From Euborellia annulipes (lineage: Eukaryota > Arthropoda > Insecta > Dermaptera > Anisolabididae), in the NCBI GenBank assembly GCA_023213315.1, contig JAKCPI010016541.1, forward strand, positions 62,001 through 126,000: a stretch of 64,000 nucleotides of DNA. The letters run 5' to 3'. How positions within the stretch are numbered: position 1 is the first letter of the stretch; each line of letters opens with the position of its first letter. Under the pieces are notes generated by a model, which was not told the DNA's origin, did not search any database, and saw only the letters and a list, made by a program, of their open reading frames with translations. Both the position numbers and the translations under genes were made by a program. Positions 22,744 through 38,398 of the stretch are shown piece by piece.

Positions 22744-22893
22744 CAATGGGTCGTTTTGATAACTTACCTACCCCAACATTAAAATAGCCTCCCTATGGGG
22801 CATTAAAATAACTGAAGGACAAACACCATGTATTTCCACATAGGGAGGCTATTTTAATGTTGGGGTAGGTAAGTTATCAAAACGACCCATATA
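22744..22893. repeat. Perfect hairpin of about 50-bp arms
   Basis: The arm beginning ATGGGTCGTTTTGATAACTT (about 22746-22797) is repeated inverted at about 22840-22891 around a 42-base loop. Near-perfect pairing suggests a young MITE; a small-RNA hairpin precursor is an alternative. Confidence 0.65.
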
Positions 22894-24704
22894 TCTACGT
22901 CAAATAGATGATAAAAAAAATAAAAAAAAAAGGCTTTATTCTAAAATATACCAGTGTTCCTTCGACAGTCGACCTGCACCCTTCACTGTATCGCTAATTA
23001 TCTATATAAGCTGACTATTATATAATTAAAAAAAAAAATGTTTTGTTAATTGCCCCCCGAAACGTTAATTCAAAAATAGCTTTTTTATAATACAAAATTA
23101 TGCATGCTATAGTCTAAGATGGTGAATGCTGGAGTGTTAGTTTTTCTTCCTTAATTGAAGTTCTAACTCCCCCCTCTACTCCGCTTTTCTGGCCTTCTCT
23201 TGCGACTGGATCCGGTTTCTTTTACGTCAATTTTATTTATTTTTTCTAAAGAATAATTAAATATGTGAATAAATTCAAATAAAAAATTCTTAAAAAAGGC
23301 TCAAAGACAAATAACATAAAAAAGAATTTTCTTTGAAAACGGCAGTGTGTATTTAAAATTATATAACTGGGGATTAGAACAAATGTATCGATATCTATGA
23401 GAGATTCGTAACCTTTGAACTCTGGAGGCTTGGCGAATGTATTATAGGATAAGTTTTAATCAAATATATTAGATAAAATACACGTGGAATTTTTTAAAAC
23501 TATTTCATTAATTGATTGTCTGATCTTTTTAAAAAATTTATTTTTAAATAAGTATCTAATAATAATAAAATCAATATAGTATCACCTAGCAGAGTTAGAT
23601 AAATTCTTGGTGATATATTTCAATTTGTTTATTAATTGGTATAAATACGTAGAAAGTATTTATTATTTTATATTAATTAAATTTTTTTAATCTATATATT
23701 CTTATGAAGATCCGCCAAAGTAAAACATTTTTCTTTTTACTTTAAGCCTTAAATAACTGCAAATAAACCCTTAAAAAATACAAAAAAAAAACATCCCCGT
23801 TTGTTAACCCCTGATGCTCTTGTATGGAGACAAGCACTAACCCAAGTACCGGTATCTAACACAATGGCTAACAACCTGGCTCCAATTTTGGGGGCGTGAA
23901 GTCCTTCACCTAGCTATTCCATTCTCCGATTCCTAACTCAAAGGAAGAAAAAGAAAATTTTATTCTTTCATTTGAGAGATTTAATTGTTTAATTATTATA
24001 ATTAATTTTTCATAAGAAGTGATTGAACCCAATGCTTTTGAATGGAAAAGTTTTGAATTTTAAAAAAGTTTTTTGAGCAAGTTATAATTTAATTCTGTAA
24101 CGTACATTTGCATCCTAAGAAAAAACATTGTCTTGGCTTGTAAGAGATAACCGCTTTAGGAAGTGCAGAGGGAATATTAGGAGTGCCGACCCTGCAATGC
24201 GGGATTAACAAGGAGAAAAAAGATGAAGAAAAAACAAAATATAAGTTAGGCCTATTTATTTATAATTTATAATATAATATATAATAATTTTGAGATCTTA
24301 TAAGATCGTCGTGGGATTTTAGCCTATTTAACCCTGAGACATTGAAATAACTCCGAGAACTTGAATTTAAAAACTCTCAGATAGGGTGACATCTCGAGGT
24401 GGTGGGTTAAGGAAATATGTGTTTAAACTTAAAAGAGAAAATAATTAATATCCATTTTTTAATCTTATTGATTTTGAGATAAATCTAATGAGTAGGATTA
24501 ATAAAACTAATTAGGAATGAACACGAGGAAAATATTTATTTTTGATAACAAAAGTGAAATATTTTTTTATTTTTGTTTAAGATCGGCATTTAAGGGAATA
24601 TACATCTCCATCGCTATTAAGCGACACCCCCTCCGTAATTTCCCAGAACAAGAGGAGAGTACTGTACCACTTTACAATGACCAAGGAACCAAGTATAAAT
24701 ATAT
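22894..24704. other. No gene recognised
   Basis: AT-rich. A modestly GC-richer patch at 23800-23960 and one at 24590-24690 show no splice-framed reading frame that I can support. Confidence 0.4.
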
Positions 24705-25060
24705 AGGGTAAGAGAAAGTAAAAATCTGGTCTCAGAGCTTGTCACACCAGATTTTTTTTGTGTCGAGGTATATTTAGTTTCCGACAGTACGGTACATTTG
24801 AATTCAAGATGTAAAATTTATAAACAGAAAAATATTTATATTTTGTTACCATGGCAATTATTTCTCCTATCTTTGCTATGAAGTACAAGAGTAAAGTGTT
24901 CTTCAAAAGATTTCAATTCCAAAATGAGAATATATATTTTAAAGAGCTTCTAAAAAATATTTGATTTTATAATTTTAATCAAAATCGTTGGAGCGGATTT
25001 TGAGAAAATCAAAAAAAAAAACTGAAACTACATCAGTAAAGTACTACGAGTACTAGTAGT
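24705..25060 (-). mobile_element. Copy of the TACTTTCTCTTACC family
   Basis: Begins TATAGGGTAAGAGAAAGTA and carries the landmarks GTCACACCAGATTTTTTTT, TTTAGTTTCCGACAGTACGG and CCATGGCAATTATTTCTCC; truncated at right. Confidence 0.65.
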
Positions 25061-25469
25061 ACTCTTATTTATTTCTTTATTTCGAATTTGGGGGGTGAGG
25101 TGAGGTGGTTGCCTTGAAATTATAAAGACCAGTAAAAATTAGCGAATTTAGTGTTGAAAAAAATTTTTCTTTCAACTTTTTATTGGAAATTTTCTTTTAT
25201 ATATTTTTGTATGTTGCTTTTTGTTGAATATTAAAATTTTCTCCCTATGTCAGGCGCCAATATAGGGACTTAGACAGTCTATAGCCCGAAGCAATGGATC
25301 ATAATGAGGCCTCCTCTCTCGTCCCATAGCCCGGCCCTATGAATGAATTATTAATAAGTTTGAGATTCGTAGTTGGCAGAAAAGGTGTGAGCATTTTATG
25401 GGAAAAAAAACATATGTTTACAACCGCAAAGAAATAGAAACAAAAAATAAACACTTTTTAAACAGGTAG

Positions 25470-25680
25470 ATAGCCCTCGGGGGGGGGGGGGGGGGTTGGG
25501 GTGCTACCTCTTACCAACGTCGGGGGTTCGCCCCCCGGGGTCCTGATTTTTTTTTTTGGTTTTGTTAAAAATTTTAAAATAGCCCCCCCAATTTTATAAA
25601 TATTTGTTTGGGGGGGGGGGGGGAGGAAAAGAAAAAAAAAAAAAAAAAAAATAGATATTCAGAGAGATTAAAAAAAAAAA
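25470..25680. repeat. G-rich and A-rich low complexity
   Basis: G runs of about 18 (near 25480) and 13 bases, then C-rich and long A tracts. A tRNA-like phrase (GTCGGGGGTTCGCCCCCCGG) is embedded, possibly a SINE head. Confidence 0.6.
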
Positions 25681-25979
25681 TAAATAAAAGCAAACGAGTC
25701 TTAAATGAGAGGTTGGAGATGAAAACCTTGAGACTGACATGTTAGAAAAAGATTTGTCAAGAGGGATGACGTGCGAAAAATAAACTTTTCAAGTTTAATT
25801 AATTAATTAAATTTTAACTTATATATTTTTTTTTATTAAAAGGAGGTCTTAAATAAAAGTGTAAGTCGACCCCCCCAAGCATTTTCTTATGTGATTATTT
25901 AATTTATTTTTATAAAAAAAAAGATCTCTCTTCTGTGTTTGAGATTTCGAATTTCCATTACTAACTTTACATATTTTCT

Positions 25980-26130
25980 TTAAAAAAAAATGTGGTATTA
26001 TTGGTCGCACAGCACACAACTTTCTCTTACCTTCGGTAAGTGAAAGTTGTATTCTGTGCTTGACACACCAGATTTTTTGTGTCGACTTTAGGAGAAATGG
26101 TTGCTATGGTAACAAAATAAAAATATTTTC
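25980..26130 (-). mobile_element. Deleted copy of the TACTTTCTCTTACC family
   Basis: Carries ACTTTCTCTTACCTTCGGTA, GACACACCAGATTTTTTGTG and GAGAAATGGTTGCTATGG in a compressed form. Confidence 0.6.
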
Positions 26131-26140
26131 TCATTCTTAG

Positions 26141-26245
26141 GGATGAAACGATATCACAGAGGTATCGATACTTTTACTCGATACCGTATCGATCGCAAAG
26201 TATCGATTAAAAAATATCGATATTTACTCGTATCGGTCAATTTTT
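26141..26245. repeat. Cluster of TATCGAT motifs
   Basis: TATCGAT or its complement occurs about five times in 100 bases, including TATCGATA at 26162-26169. It begins with AGGGATGAAACGATATC, which resembles the end of a transposon family, so it is more likely repeat-derived than a host control site. Confidence 0.5.
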
Positions 26246-26469
26246 TCGTACAATTAAAGATAAGAAAAAACAGCAGTAAGTACTGTATTATATTTATTAA
26301 TATAATAAAAAAACTATTAGTAATATATAGTAACATTTCGAAAACAAAAAAAAAAAAAAAAAAACAATTACGACCAGCGTTGACAAATTTTTTACTTCAG
26401 AGTAATTTTTTACAAGTAAAAAATTGCCATGTCAAGCTCTAGGCTACAGTTTTTTTTACAAGTTTTTTT

Positions 26470-26640
26470 ACGCGATTTTTGTACATCTTGAAAATCGAAT
26501 GTACCGCACTGTCGGAAACTAAATATATGTTGACACAAAAAATCCGGAGTGGCAAGCACAGAACACCACTTTCGATTACCGAAGGGTAAGAGAAAGTTGT
26601 GCGCTGTGCGACCAATCACACCAGATTTTTTTTCTTTAGG
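26470..26640 (+). mobile_element. Deleted copy of the TACTTTCTCTTACC family
   Basis: Contains CGCACTGTCGGAAACTAAAT, GACACAAAAAATCCGG and GGGTAAGAGAAAGTTGTGCG. Confidence 0.6.
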
Positions 26641-26751
26641 CAGGGGAAACAATTTCAATGAACTTTTGTTCTCATAAAAGTAAACAAAAAAGCTTTAATG
26701 AATAATAAATTAATAAATAGAACCACTACACCGAAGATAAATAATACAAAC

Positions 26752-26951
26752 ATATAGTACAGGGCAGGAAATACGAGATTTTTTAGGAGGGGCAAAATTT
26801 AACTTGCCGCCCCCTCCTTAAAATTTTCTATACAAAATTCATATCATTTTACCTTTTTTTTAGTAAATCTTTCTTTAATTGCCGCCCCCTGATATCTGCC
26901 GCCCGGGGCATATGCACCCACTGCCCCCCTAGATCCGGCCCTGATATAGTA
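26752..26951. mobile_element. hAT-type MITE with 8-bp target duplication
   Basis: The element at 26760-26943 has CAGGGCAGG and CCGGCCCTG ends and is flanked by the direct repeat ATATAGTA (26752-26759, 26944-26951). The interior is 184 bp, non-coding, with GGGGCAAAATTTAACTTGCC. It belongs to the same family as 7991 and 10637. Confidence 0.85.
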
Positions 26952-28519
26952 TTATTTTAGCAAATTAATTTATATATAATTTTTTGACAGCTCTGACTGA
27001 GCTCGGTCATTAATAAAGTTACGTATATCATCATATATCATTTAGAAAAATATAATTGTGAAAATAATTTTTTTTTTTTTAATGGGGAGCAGTAGTAGAT
27101 TTTTCTATTCTAGTGTAACTCCCAGTATAACTTTTGTTCTACTTTTTTTAAGATATATAGTACGAAATCTATATGTGAGTTTTTGAAATGGATATTGTTT
27201 GATTGTAATTTGATTGTTTGAATCATCCCAGAAGCATTGTTGAATAAAAATTCGAAAACGGTTATTCTCAAACTAGTTAAAATTATATAAAAAAGGATGA
27301 AATATTTTTATTATATTCTCTCACGATCCATTTTATAATAGGAAAAAATAATTAATTAAAAAAAATTGTCTATTTGACAGTGCATATTTGATTTGGCGAA
27401 ATTCAAGGTCACAAATTAAAAAAAAATTAAGTCTTAAATTAAATAGGTTACATAATAGAAAACGCTTTTTAAAGATATTTAAAATATCTTAAATGATATT
27501 AAATTTTATAAATGAAATAAAATAAAGGTAAGAAAATAAGATAATTGTTTTGAATTTTGGTGGAAATTTTAAATTAAAATTGATTAAAGAAAAAAATGAA
27601 AAATATACGATGACATACCTCAAAGGGTGATTATAATCGTTGTCCTGAAGCGAAATTTCAAATTTCTTGATCCACTTGCACTTTCTTGAGTGATTATTGA
27701 AAATAATCTTTAAAATTTAATGTCAATAAAAGAATTATTAAAAGATTGATAAAAATTTTAGAAACATTCTATCAGTGAACGAGTTTATCTTAATTAGATG
27801 ATGTGAGTATAGGTAATATTAAAAATATTTATATATAATAAGGATTTATAAGGGGAACACGATGGACGATAAGAGAAAACGAAATGTGGAAATGTCCTGA
27901 AAAATGAGAGCTGAGAGCCAATGTGAGGAGCTCTACTCGGCGCCTTCGATGACGATGGCGCCATCATTGCAGAAAAGGCAAACTGCGCATTTTTTTCAGG
28001 CTAAGCTTCTGACATCTATCCACGAAAAGAGCAAAGACAAACCGGGATAATTCAAAAAATCTGTGTTGGTTTGTAGAAATGTGTTGTGAATATATATTAT
28101 TATAACAAATGAATAAATTGTTAAAATTATGGATAAAATTAAATAAATAAAAATAAAATTGGAAAAAAATAAAAAAATAAAGGGGACGAAATTAGAAATG
28201 TAGGAAGATAGGTGGAAAGGGAAAGGGGAGGATGGGTGAGGTTTTTGTTTGAAATAAAAAGAAATAAAAAAATAAATGATTAAATAATAATTGATTCTAA
28301 AAAAAAAAAAGATTTAATTCTAATCTTCTTATGAAAAAAGAGGTCAGAAGATCAAAAATGAGAAATAATAATTAAAAATAATTGATTTGAATTTAAAAAA
28401 ATTGGAGGGAATTGAGAAAATCGAAAAAAAAAGTATAAGTTTTGTTGTCAAAAGTATTTGAGGTGTGGGAAGGATATAAATATAATTTCACATTTATTTG
28501 GTTTTGTGGTATTATTGAT
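26952..28519. other. No gene recognised; one GC-richer patch
   Basis: Mostly AT-rich. A patch at 27890-28030 contains GATGGCGCCATC and moderate GC. It could be a promoter or 5' exon of an unrecognised gene, but no exon structure is visible. Confidence 0.35.
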
Positions 28520-28670
28520 AGTATGGTAAAAATCTGGTGTGACTGTTCGCACAGCACGCAACTTTCTCTTACCTTTGGTATTCGAAAGTTGTGTTCTTTG
28601 CTTGTCACACCAGATTTTTTGAATCGACATATATTTAATTTCTGACAATATGGTACATTCGAGAAATGGG
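28520..28670 (-). mobile_element. Deleted copy of the TACTTTCTCTTACC family
   Basis: Contains AAAATCTGGTGTGACTG, AACTTTCTCTTACCTTTGG and TGTCACACCAGATTTTTTG. Confidence 0.65.
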
Positions 28671-28944
28671 TCATTTCATTTCAAATCAACACAGCTGCCA
28701 ACCTGACCATCGCCGATTTTAATAAAATTTGGTGTGTTCATTGCACATGATGAGAGAATGAAATATGCCAAATTATAGAATTGTAGCACAAGTACAACAA
28801 AAGTAATGGCTGCTCAAAAAATGTCAAAAGTTCGGAAAATTTCACCAGTGTAGAAGGGACCGACCCTAGTTGCGAGCTGCACTCGGTTTTTATTATTTTG
28901 GGATTTAAATTTTATTTTGAGTATAAAATTTTAAAAATTAATAC

Positions 28945-30526
28945 GCCAGCCCCCCTCCCCTCACATGAGGTATAAAAAACAGTTAAGAATAAAAAAAAAA
29001 AAAGTGCAGGAGGTGGATTTGAACTCGCGAAGTTTGGTTACGTGGGAATGGAAAAAATACAGAATGAGTACGACTTAGCCACCTGAGCCAAACTTTTTAT
29101 AATTGATTTAAGGAAATATAAGCCATATAGGAAACATGAAATAAAAGAAGTATTAAAAAAATTTTAATATTCCACATATGATATATCATTTTTAATTACT
29201 TTTTATGGGGATTAATAATTTATAATCAAAATATCAAAAGAATGGATAGTTTTCAAATAATTCAATGGGTAAACGTCGGATTGTTTATGCCTTGATGTAA
29301 TTAAACCAAAAACTCTATCTAACATATGATACATGTCATTAATTCTTGAATTTCCCCTGATTCCAGAGAACTAAAGCCCTTTTAATTATATGATCTAATT
29401 TGAGAGTTATTGGCGATCAAAGTTAAGTCTATTTTCGACCTTAATGACATGACAAACACTCAATTCTATATTATCGAAAAAGCTTATTTAGCATTGTCTG
29501 ATTAAAACCAAATTTTTACCAGAGATTGATAATTAAAAAATGAGTTTTTTTCTAAAGTTTCATTGAGATTGGTAAAGAAATAAATAAAATATTGACTATT
29601 TTGTAAATTGAGTTTTAGAATTTGGGATCTCAGGTGCGAGCCTAGAGCCGGTTCATAGAACGCTCTCTTTACCCATCCGGGATCCCGAATTCTAAAACTC
29701 AATTTACAAAATAGTCAATATTTTATTTATTTCTTTACCAATCTCAATGAAACTTTAGAAAAAAACTCATTTTTTAATTATAAATCTCTGGTAAAAATTT
29801 GGTTTTAATCAGACAATGCTAAATAAGCTTTTTCGGTAATATAGAATTGAGTGTTTGTCATGTCATTAAGGTCGAAAATAGACTTAACTTTGATCGCCAA
29901 TAACTCCCAAATTAGATCATATAATTAAAAGGGCTTTAGTTCTCTGGAATCAGGGGGAATTCAAGAATTAATATCATGTATCAGATGTTAGATAAAGTTT
30001 TTGGTTTAATTATATCAAGGCATAAACAATCCGACGTTTACCCATTGAATTATTTGAAAACTACGCATTCTATTGGAATTTTGATTATAAATTATTAATC
30101 CCCATAAAAAGTAATGAAAAATGATATATCATATGTGGAATATTAAAATTTTTTTAATACTTATTTTATTTCATGTTTCTAATATGGCTTATTTTTCCTT
30201 ATAAGAAGAAATTAAAATATGGCTCAGGTGGTTAATGCGTCCTCACTATATTTTTTTCCATTCCCACGTAACCAAACTTCGCGAGTTCAAATCCATCTCC
30301 TGCACTTTTTTTAAAAATCATATTATCAATTTCCTTTTATTTTTAATGCTAACTTATAATTTCATTTATATGTCATTATAACGAGAGAAAGGATTGTGGA
30401 ATATAAATTTTGGTAACCCTATGTTTAGGAAATTTTGACAAATTTTTAAATAACTTTTTTTTTAAATTATGTTGGCATGAAGGCAACAATTTTAACCAAT
30501 TACGCTGGCTGGAGAACGAATCTGGA
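28945..30526. mobile_element. Long palindromic element with tRNA-like termini, copy A
   Basis: A 1.3-kb palindrome (29004-30305) has arms of about 640 bases meeting at GGATCCCGAATTCTAAAACT near 29680. Each outer end carries a tRNA-like unit pointing inward, with A box TGGCTCAGGTGGTTAATGC and B box GAGTTCAAATCC. Unique flanks (28945-29003 and 30306-30526) also recur, inverted, around copy B at 39552-41410, so the element is longer than the palindrome. No protein is encoded; open frames are mirror images of each other. Confidence 0.75.
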
Positions 30527-32244
30527 GGAGCAAATGAGCAGGGTATTATCACAGATTAATGATATATCATTAATAAGAAACTTGGCCAAAAAAAAGGTTA
30601 GGAAACACTGGATTATGGGGGGGTAATTACTCCCCCCCTTCCCGAGATTTGAAAAAAAAAAAAACTTTTTTTCGCAAATAAATTTGTTTTTAATGTAAAA
30701 TTTTAAATATTAATACTTAAAAATTTGATTTGTATTTATATTATGGCAAACATGTACAGAATGCGCCTTTAAATTACCGAAATTAAGAAAAAATTGTGCG
30801 CTGTGCGACCAGTCACACCAGATTCTGTAGGCTGCGGTATTTCTGAAGGCTGAGGTATTCCTGTAGGCTGAGGGAGTCAGACAAAGATTTTCATTTTCTT
30901 TAATAAAAACAATGAAATAATCACAACTAGAAAACGCATGGGTGGGACTTAATATTGTCCCTCACTGTACCTTTAAAAACAAAATTCAATGTAACTTTTG
31001 CTTTTGAGAGTATCCTTTGAAAATATATATATATTTTAGAGAGAGGAAGAGGGAGGGGGTTGAATCTTCAAATATGATTTAGTCCCTTGCCCTTCTCGCC
31101 GAAAAACCTCCAATGTCAACTGCATAAAAAACATATATAGGCCTATAAGTTTTTTGTGCAGTTGTATATAACGGTAGAGGGGTGATAAGAAGAGTGATTT
31201 GTAAATAATAAATAAAAATATATCCAAAACTTATTTATTCATTCATTATAAATTGTTTACTAAAATAAGATTTATAAAAATATATGTAAAAATATTACAT
31301 AATAATTTTAATATAAAATAGAGTATACTTATTAAGCAGAGGTTTCTGAACAAATCTCCCTAGCGCATTAGATGTGCGATTCAAAGTAGGCAAACAGTTT
31401 AAATTAAACTGATATAAGCTTATAGGAATTTGATTACAAAAACTATCAACAACGTTGGGCGAAGATGTTCATAAAAACCGAATGAGTTTCTCTTAAACCG
31501 TGATCAGTCATGATTTGGCGTTTTTAGACTAGTCTTCACTGAGGGATGTTCACATCTCATGGACCAGGCAGATTCGTTCACCGGAACCTTGGTATTTTTT
31601 TAAAATAATTAAATATAAATATGTATATCTAAAAAATATATTTTAATGTTTCTTAACGAATTTTCGAAAAAATCTTTTTAATTTATAGAATCTTTTTTTA
31701 TATACATACGATATCAGAGATGCGCTATGTTTATTAAACGCCGGGGTGCAAACTCATTTCTATCGTGCTCTCCTCTCCCCCCAAATGATTCAGTATAAAT
31801 AATAGGGTAAGAGAAAGTAAAAAGATCTCTGATCCGTGTTGTCGATCATTACAGTAGGTAGGTGGAGATATCGTATTGAATGTTTTAACATGAATAAATA
31901 TAAGGCACAATTTTATCTTCTTGCTTGTATCCTCTGATTGACTACGCCCGGGTGCCTTGCACCTCTTGCACCCCCAACACGGAGCGCTCAGATAGCTATG
32001 TATATTTTTGACTAGAATAGATATTTATAAAAAACGAGGTTTTTATTATAACTTTTATTTAAGCTTATTTCAAAGATCAGTAGATTAGAATCTCTTAAAA
32101 AGGATATAAAAATATTGTACGATATTTTTGGCATCATTTTTGTATTTTTATTTAAATATTAAATAGATATTTCATTATCTTGATTGTAATCTATTATATC
32201 CAATGAACCACGTGAAATGAATATGCATTTAAAAAACTAGTAAT
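30527..32244. other. Repeat fragments, no gene recognised
   Basis: 30610-30800 repeats the segment at 14715-14880 (AATTTGATTTGTATTTATAT followed by GTACAGAATG). 30883-30967 is half of the CAGTGA...TCACTG MITE found at 50474. A bit of the TACTTTCTCTTACC family is at 31800-31820. Confidence 0.5.
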
Positions 32245-32339
32245 GATGAAGATAGGGGCAGCCTGGTGGATATTATTGAAAAGGGTGAATAAATAGATCC
32301 AGAGCTAGTACTCAGGCAAATTTATTCGGATTATATCCC

Positions 32340-32394
32340 CCGCTATAGGCCAACGTTTCGGAGCTCAAACGGCTCCTTCTTCAGGACCATGCGG
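32340..32394 (-). ncRNA. Hammerhead ribozyme-like motif
   Basis: Inverted partner of 32601-32655 with the same core and stems. Confidence 0.7.
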
Positions 32395-32600
32395 TGTCAA
32401 GAAAATAATTCGCCCTCAATTTTGTCATACATGAACGATGTGGTTAGTTTCGCTACTCGACATGTGTTAAAAGGCAATGGTGCCGAACGAAGAATGGTTC
32501 GGCTTCGTTCGGCACCATTGCCTTTTAACACATGTCGAGTAGCGAAACTAACCACATAGTTCATGTATGACAAAATTGAGGGCGAATTATTTTCTTGACA

Positions 32601-32655
32601 CCGCATGGTCCTGAAGAAGGAGCCGTTTGAGCTCCGAAACGTTGGCCTATAGCGG
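32601..32655 (+). ncRNA. Hammerhead ribozyme-like motif
   Basis: CTGAAGA (32611-32617), extra A, stem II GGAGC/GCTCC, GAAAC (32636-32640), GTT. Stem I is the best in the window: GGTC/GGCC at the core, then CCGC/GCGG beyond an internal loop. Helix III is loopless ACGT; the cleavage residue would be T at 32643. Confidence 0.75.
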
Positions 32656-33550
32656 AGGGATATAATCCGAATAAATTTGCCTGAGTTCTAGCTCTGGATC
32701 TATTTATTCACCCTTTTCAAAACTAGTAATCTTTATTTTCAATATTGAAACAATAAATATAATATTAATATACGTATCTTTATTAAAGATTATTTGAATT
32801 AATTTAAAATTATTATGCCCGTACGGGTTCGTTCAGTGACTTTCTGGGGCAAGTCTCGAATTGAAGAGTTGAGGTCCCTAATATTGCTAGGCAAGGGCAG
32901 ACCCTCTAATCTAGGTTGCTCTCTGGATTACGTACCATTGACTCATTAAAGTATTTAGGGCTTCATTTGAGGAAAAACATTTCGAATAAAGTCTTATCTA
33001 GACTATAGTAAGACAGCGGCGCGCCTCTTTGCCTCCTCATGGAAAAAAATATTTTCATAGAATTGTTTTTCTGAATTGCATTTCCAATTTAAAATGTAAA
33101 TTTTTTTGTTAGGGAGGGATGGGGTATATTGATATAGAGCCCCAGGGCCCAGCAAGAATATCGGAGACCCTCTACGAAACTCCTGTATATTTATTTATTT
33201 TTCATTGTGTTGGCAAAAGAATCCACTGCTTAGAGGCGGTAAATGCCTAAATCAGCACCTGCTAATTTCATTTTTTTTGTTTTGTGGACCACTTTTCCTA
33301 TTTTGCCGCCCCCTGATATCTGCCCCCCCCCCTCCTAGATCTTGCTGTGCCCGGATCTACATATTTAGGCAGTCCACCACTGGTTTAAAAATTAATTATA
33401 ATTATTAAAAAGATTTTTTCAATTTCAAAACTATAAATTTAATATTAAACAGTAGACTAGACTTACTTCAGGAAGTATTTGCTTAATTATTATACTAGTA
33501 AAGTGATGTGATATATGAAAATAATCTTATAATAAATTACAAATACGTAC

Positions 33551-34415
33551 TCAACTACATTCTAAACATTTTCGGCGTGGTTTTATTTTTTCTTTCTTCT
33601 TTAAATCTGAAAAGTAAATTAAGATTAGTATTTGATTTAAATCTTATAAAATATATTTGTATTCTTACTTATAATATCAGAGCCAATATTATAAGAAGTA
33701 TCATTTCTCTCCCTTTCCCTACGAATTGAAGAATCAAAAGCAAGAGCAGCCATCCGGGAAAAAAAAATCTTGGACGCAATCACCATTTTTAGATGATATG
33801 GACCAAAATTCTGCCTTAAGATTTTTAGCCATTTGAATAGCAAGGTCTTCGACATCCGAATATGATGATGATGATAATAAATCTTTTTTTGTTCCCACGA
33901 GGAAAATATGTGGGTTTTGTTGAATAGTACATTGAGCATCATATAGCCATTGTGGGCAGTGAGAAAGAGTTTTAAGATTAGACATATCAAAAACAATTAC
34001 AATAATATTGGCGCCTCTGTAATATGAAGATGCGATGCATTTAAATCTCTCTTGTCCTGCTGTATCCCAAATTTGTAAATTAAATGGTACTTTGAGTATA
34101 TCAAATCGTTCAACTTCAAAATCAACTCCAATTGTCGCTTTATAATTATTATCAAAAGTTTCATGACAAAACCTGTTTACAAGGCTTGTTTTTCCAACTC
34201 CAACGTCTCCTAAAAATATTGCTTTAGAGATTTTTAGCCCCGATATTAAAATATTATGATTTTTGCAAATCTCCTTTACAACTTGATTAAAATCATATTG
34301 CTTATAAGGAGTGGCCACAGATTTAAAAGGGCTTGGGAATATATCTATTTGTCGATCTCTTTCTGCTCGATCTTTCATTATTTTGAAGATTGCTGATCTT
34401 GATTTTTCCATCAAT
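33551..34415 (-). CDS. Rab34/Rab36-type small GTPase, with a homopolymer frameshift
   Basis: This is a Ras-superfamily GTPase of the Rab34/36 type, involved in membrane traffic at the Golgi, in macropinosomes and in early ciliogenesis in vertebrates. The start is the ATG at 34411, 4 bases after an acceptor (TTTTTCACAG); a 186-bp 5'-UTR intron runs 34416-34601. Residues: P-loop GDVGVGKTS at 68-76, switch I Thr in KATIGVDFE (91-99), WDTAGQERF (115-123), VGTKKDL (172-178, the variant NKxD of this subfamily) and SISSKNG as G5. A run of 9 T (8 needed) near 33763 shifts the frame after VQDFF. In the other frame the protein continues SRMAALAFDSSIRRE to a donor at 33668, a 62-bp intron, and a last exon (33606-33551) encoding a Lys/Arg-rich tail ending KCLECS. 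With the one base ignored the product would be 265 residues, normal for the family. The C-terminal pair of Cys suits prenylation, though CxxCS is not a classical motif. Confidence 0.85.
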
Positions 34416-34976
34416 CTGTGAAAAAAAAAATATAAAAAATTAATGGTGCGAGTCAATATTACTGCAAACAATTTTTTACTATTATAAGAAACATTTGTTT
34501 ATGAAAAAAAGTTCCCTTTCATAATTGAAAATTGGTTGCAAATATATATATATATATATTATATCTATTGATAATCCATATTATACAAAAATTCGACTTA
34601 CCTCAAACCAAGTAATATATTTATTATTGCTTTAAACGTGAACTAACCTTAATTTAAAATTCATATGAACATTTTATAAACTATTTATTTTTGTTTCTAT
34701 GGCAACCTGATGACTGTTGAAAGTCATGATGCCCATAGAAAATATAATTTTTGAATTTCCCGCATCTTATAATAGTTTTTTTAAATAAATGTTTTTAATT
34801 ATTAAAATCTAATTATTTACAAAAAAAATTTTACATTTTTATAATGTTATATTTTTATTTAAACTAAATTAAAAGAAAATAATTTTAATTTTAAAGTTGC
34901 TCATTTGACCGGTATTTGCTCTTATTTTGCTTTACCTTTTGGCAAAGCATCTCTTTTCATTCTTAATTGTAAAAAA
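34416..34976. promoter_or_regulatory. Head-to-head promoter region, Rab34/36-type gene and RPL23A
   Basis: 34416-34601 is the 5'-UTR intron of the Rab gene (donor GAG|GTAAGT on the minus strand at 34602/34601), with its non-coding exon just right of it. RPL23A starts at 34977. The remaining roughly 300 bases must hold both promoters. A pyrimidine-rich stretch, CTCTTTTCATTCTTAATT at about 34951-34968, looks like the start site and 5'-terminal oligopyrimidine (TOP) leader typical of ribosomal protein mRNAs. Confidence 0.5.

Positions 34977-38398
<3,422 letters not shown>

Larger units (their letters stand above)
32233..32730. mobile_element. Hammerhead fold-back 5 with 12-bp target duplication
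   Basis: The 12-bp direct repeat AAAACTAGTAAT (32233-32244, 32719-32730) flanks a 474-bp insertion. The insertion has an unpaired tail (32245-32277) and a palindrome (32278-32718) centred near 32495. Outer ends read GAAAAGGGTGAATAAATAG and complement. Hammerhead-like motifs are at 32340-32394 (minus) and 32601-32655 (plus). Confidence 0.85.

Noticed and set aside
29502..29702. A 66-residue frame repeated at 40547 and 40653
   Set aside because: It spans the centre of the 1.3-kb palindromes and reads the arm sequence; low-complexity, no domain.
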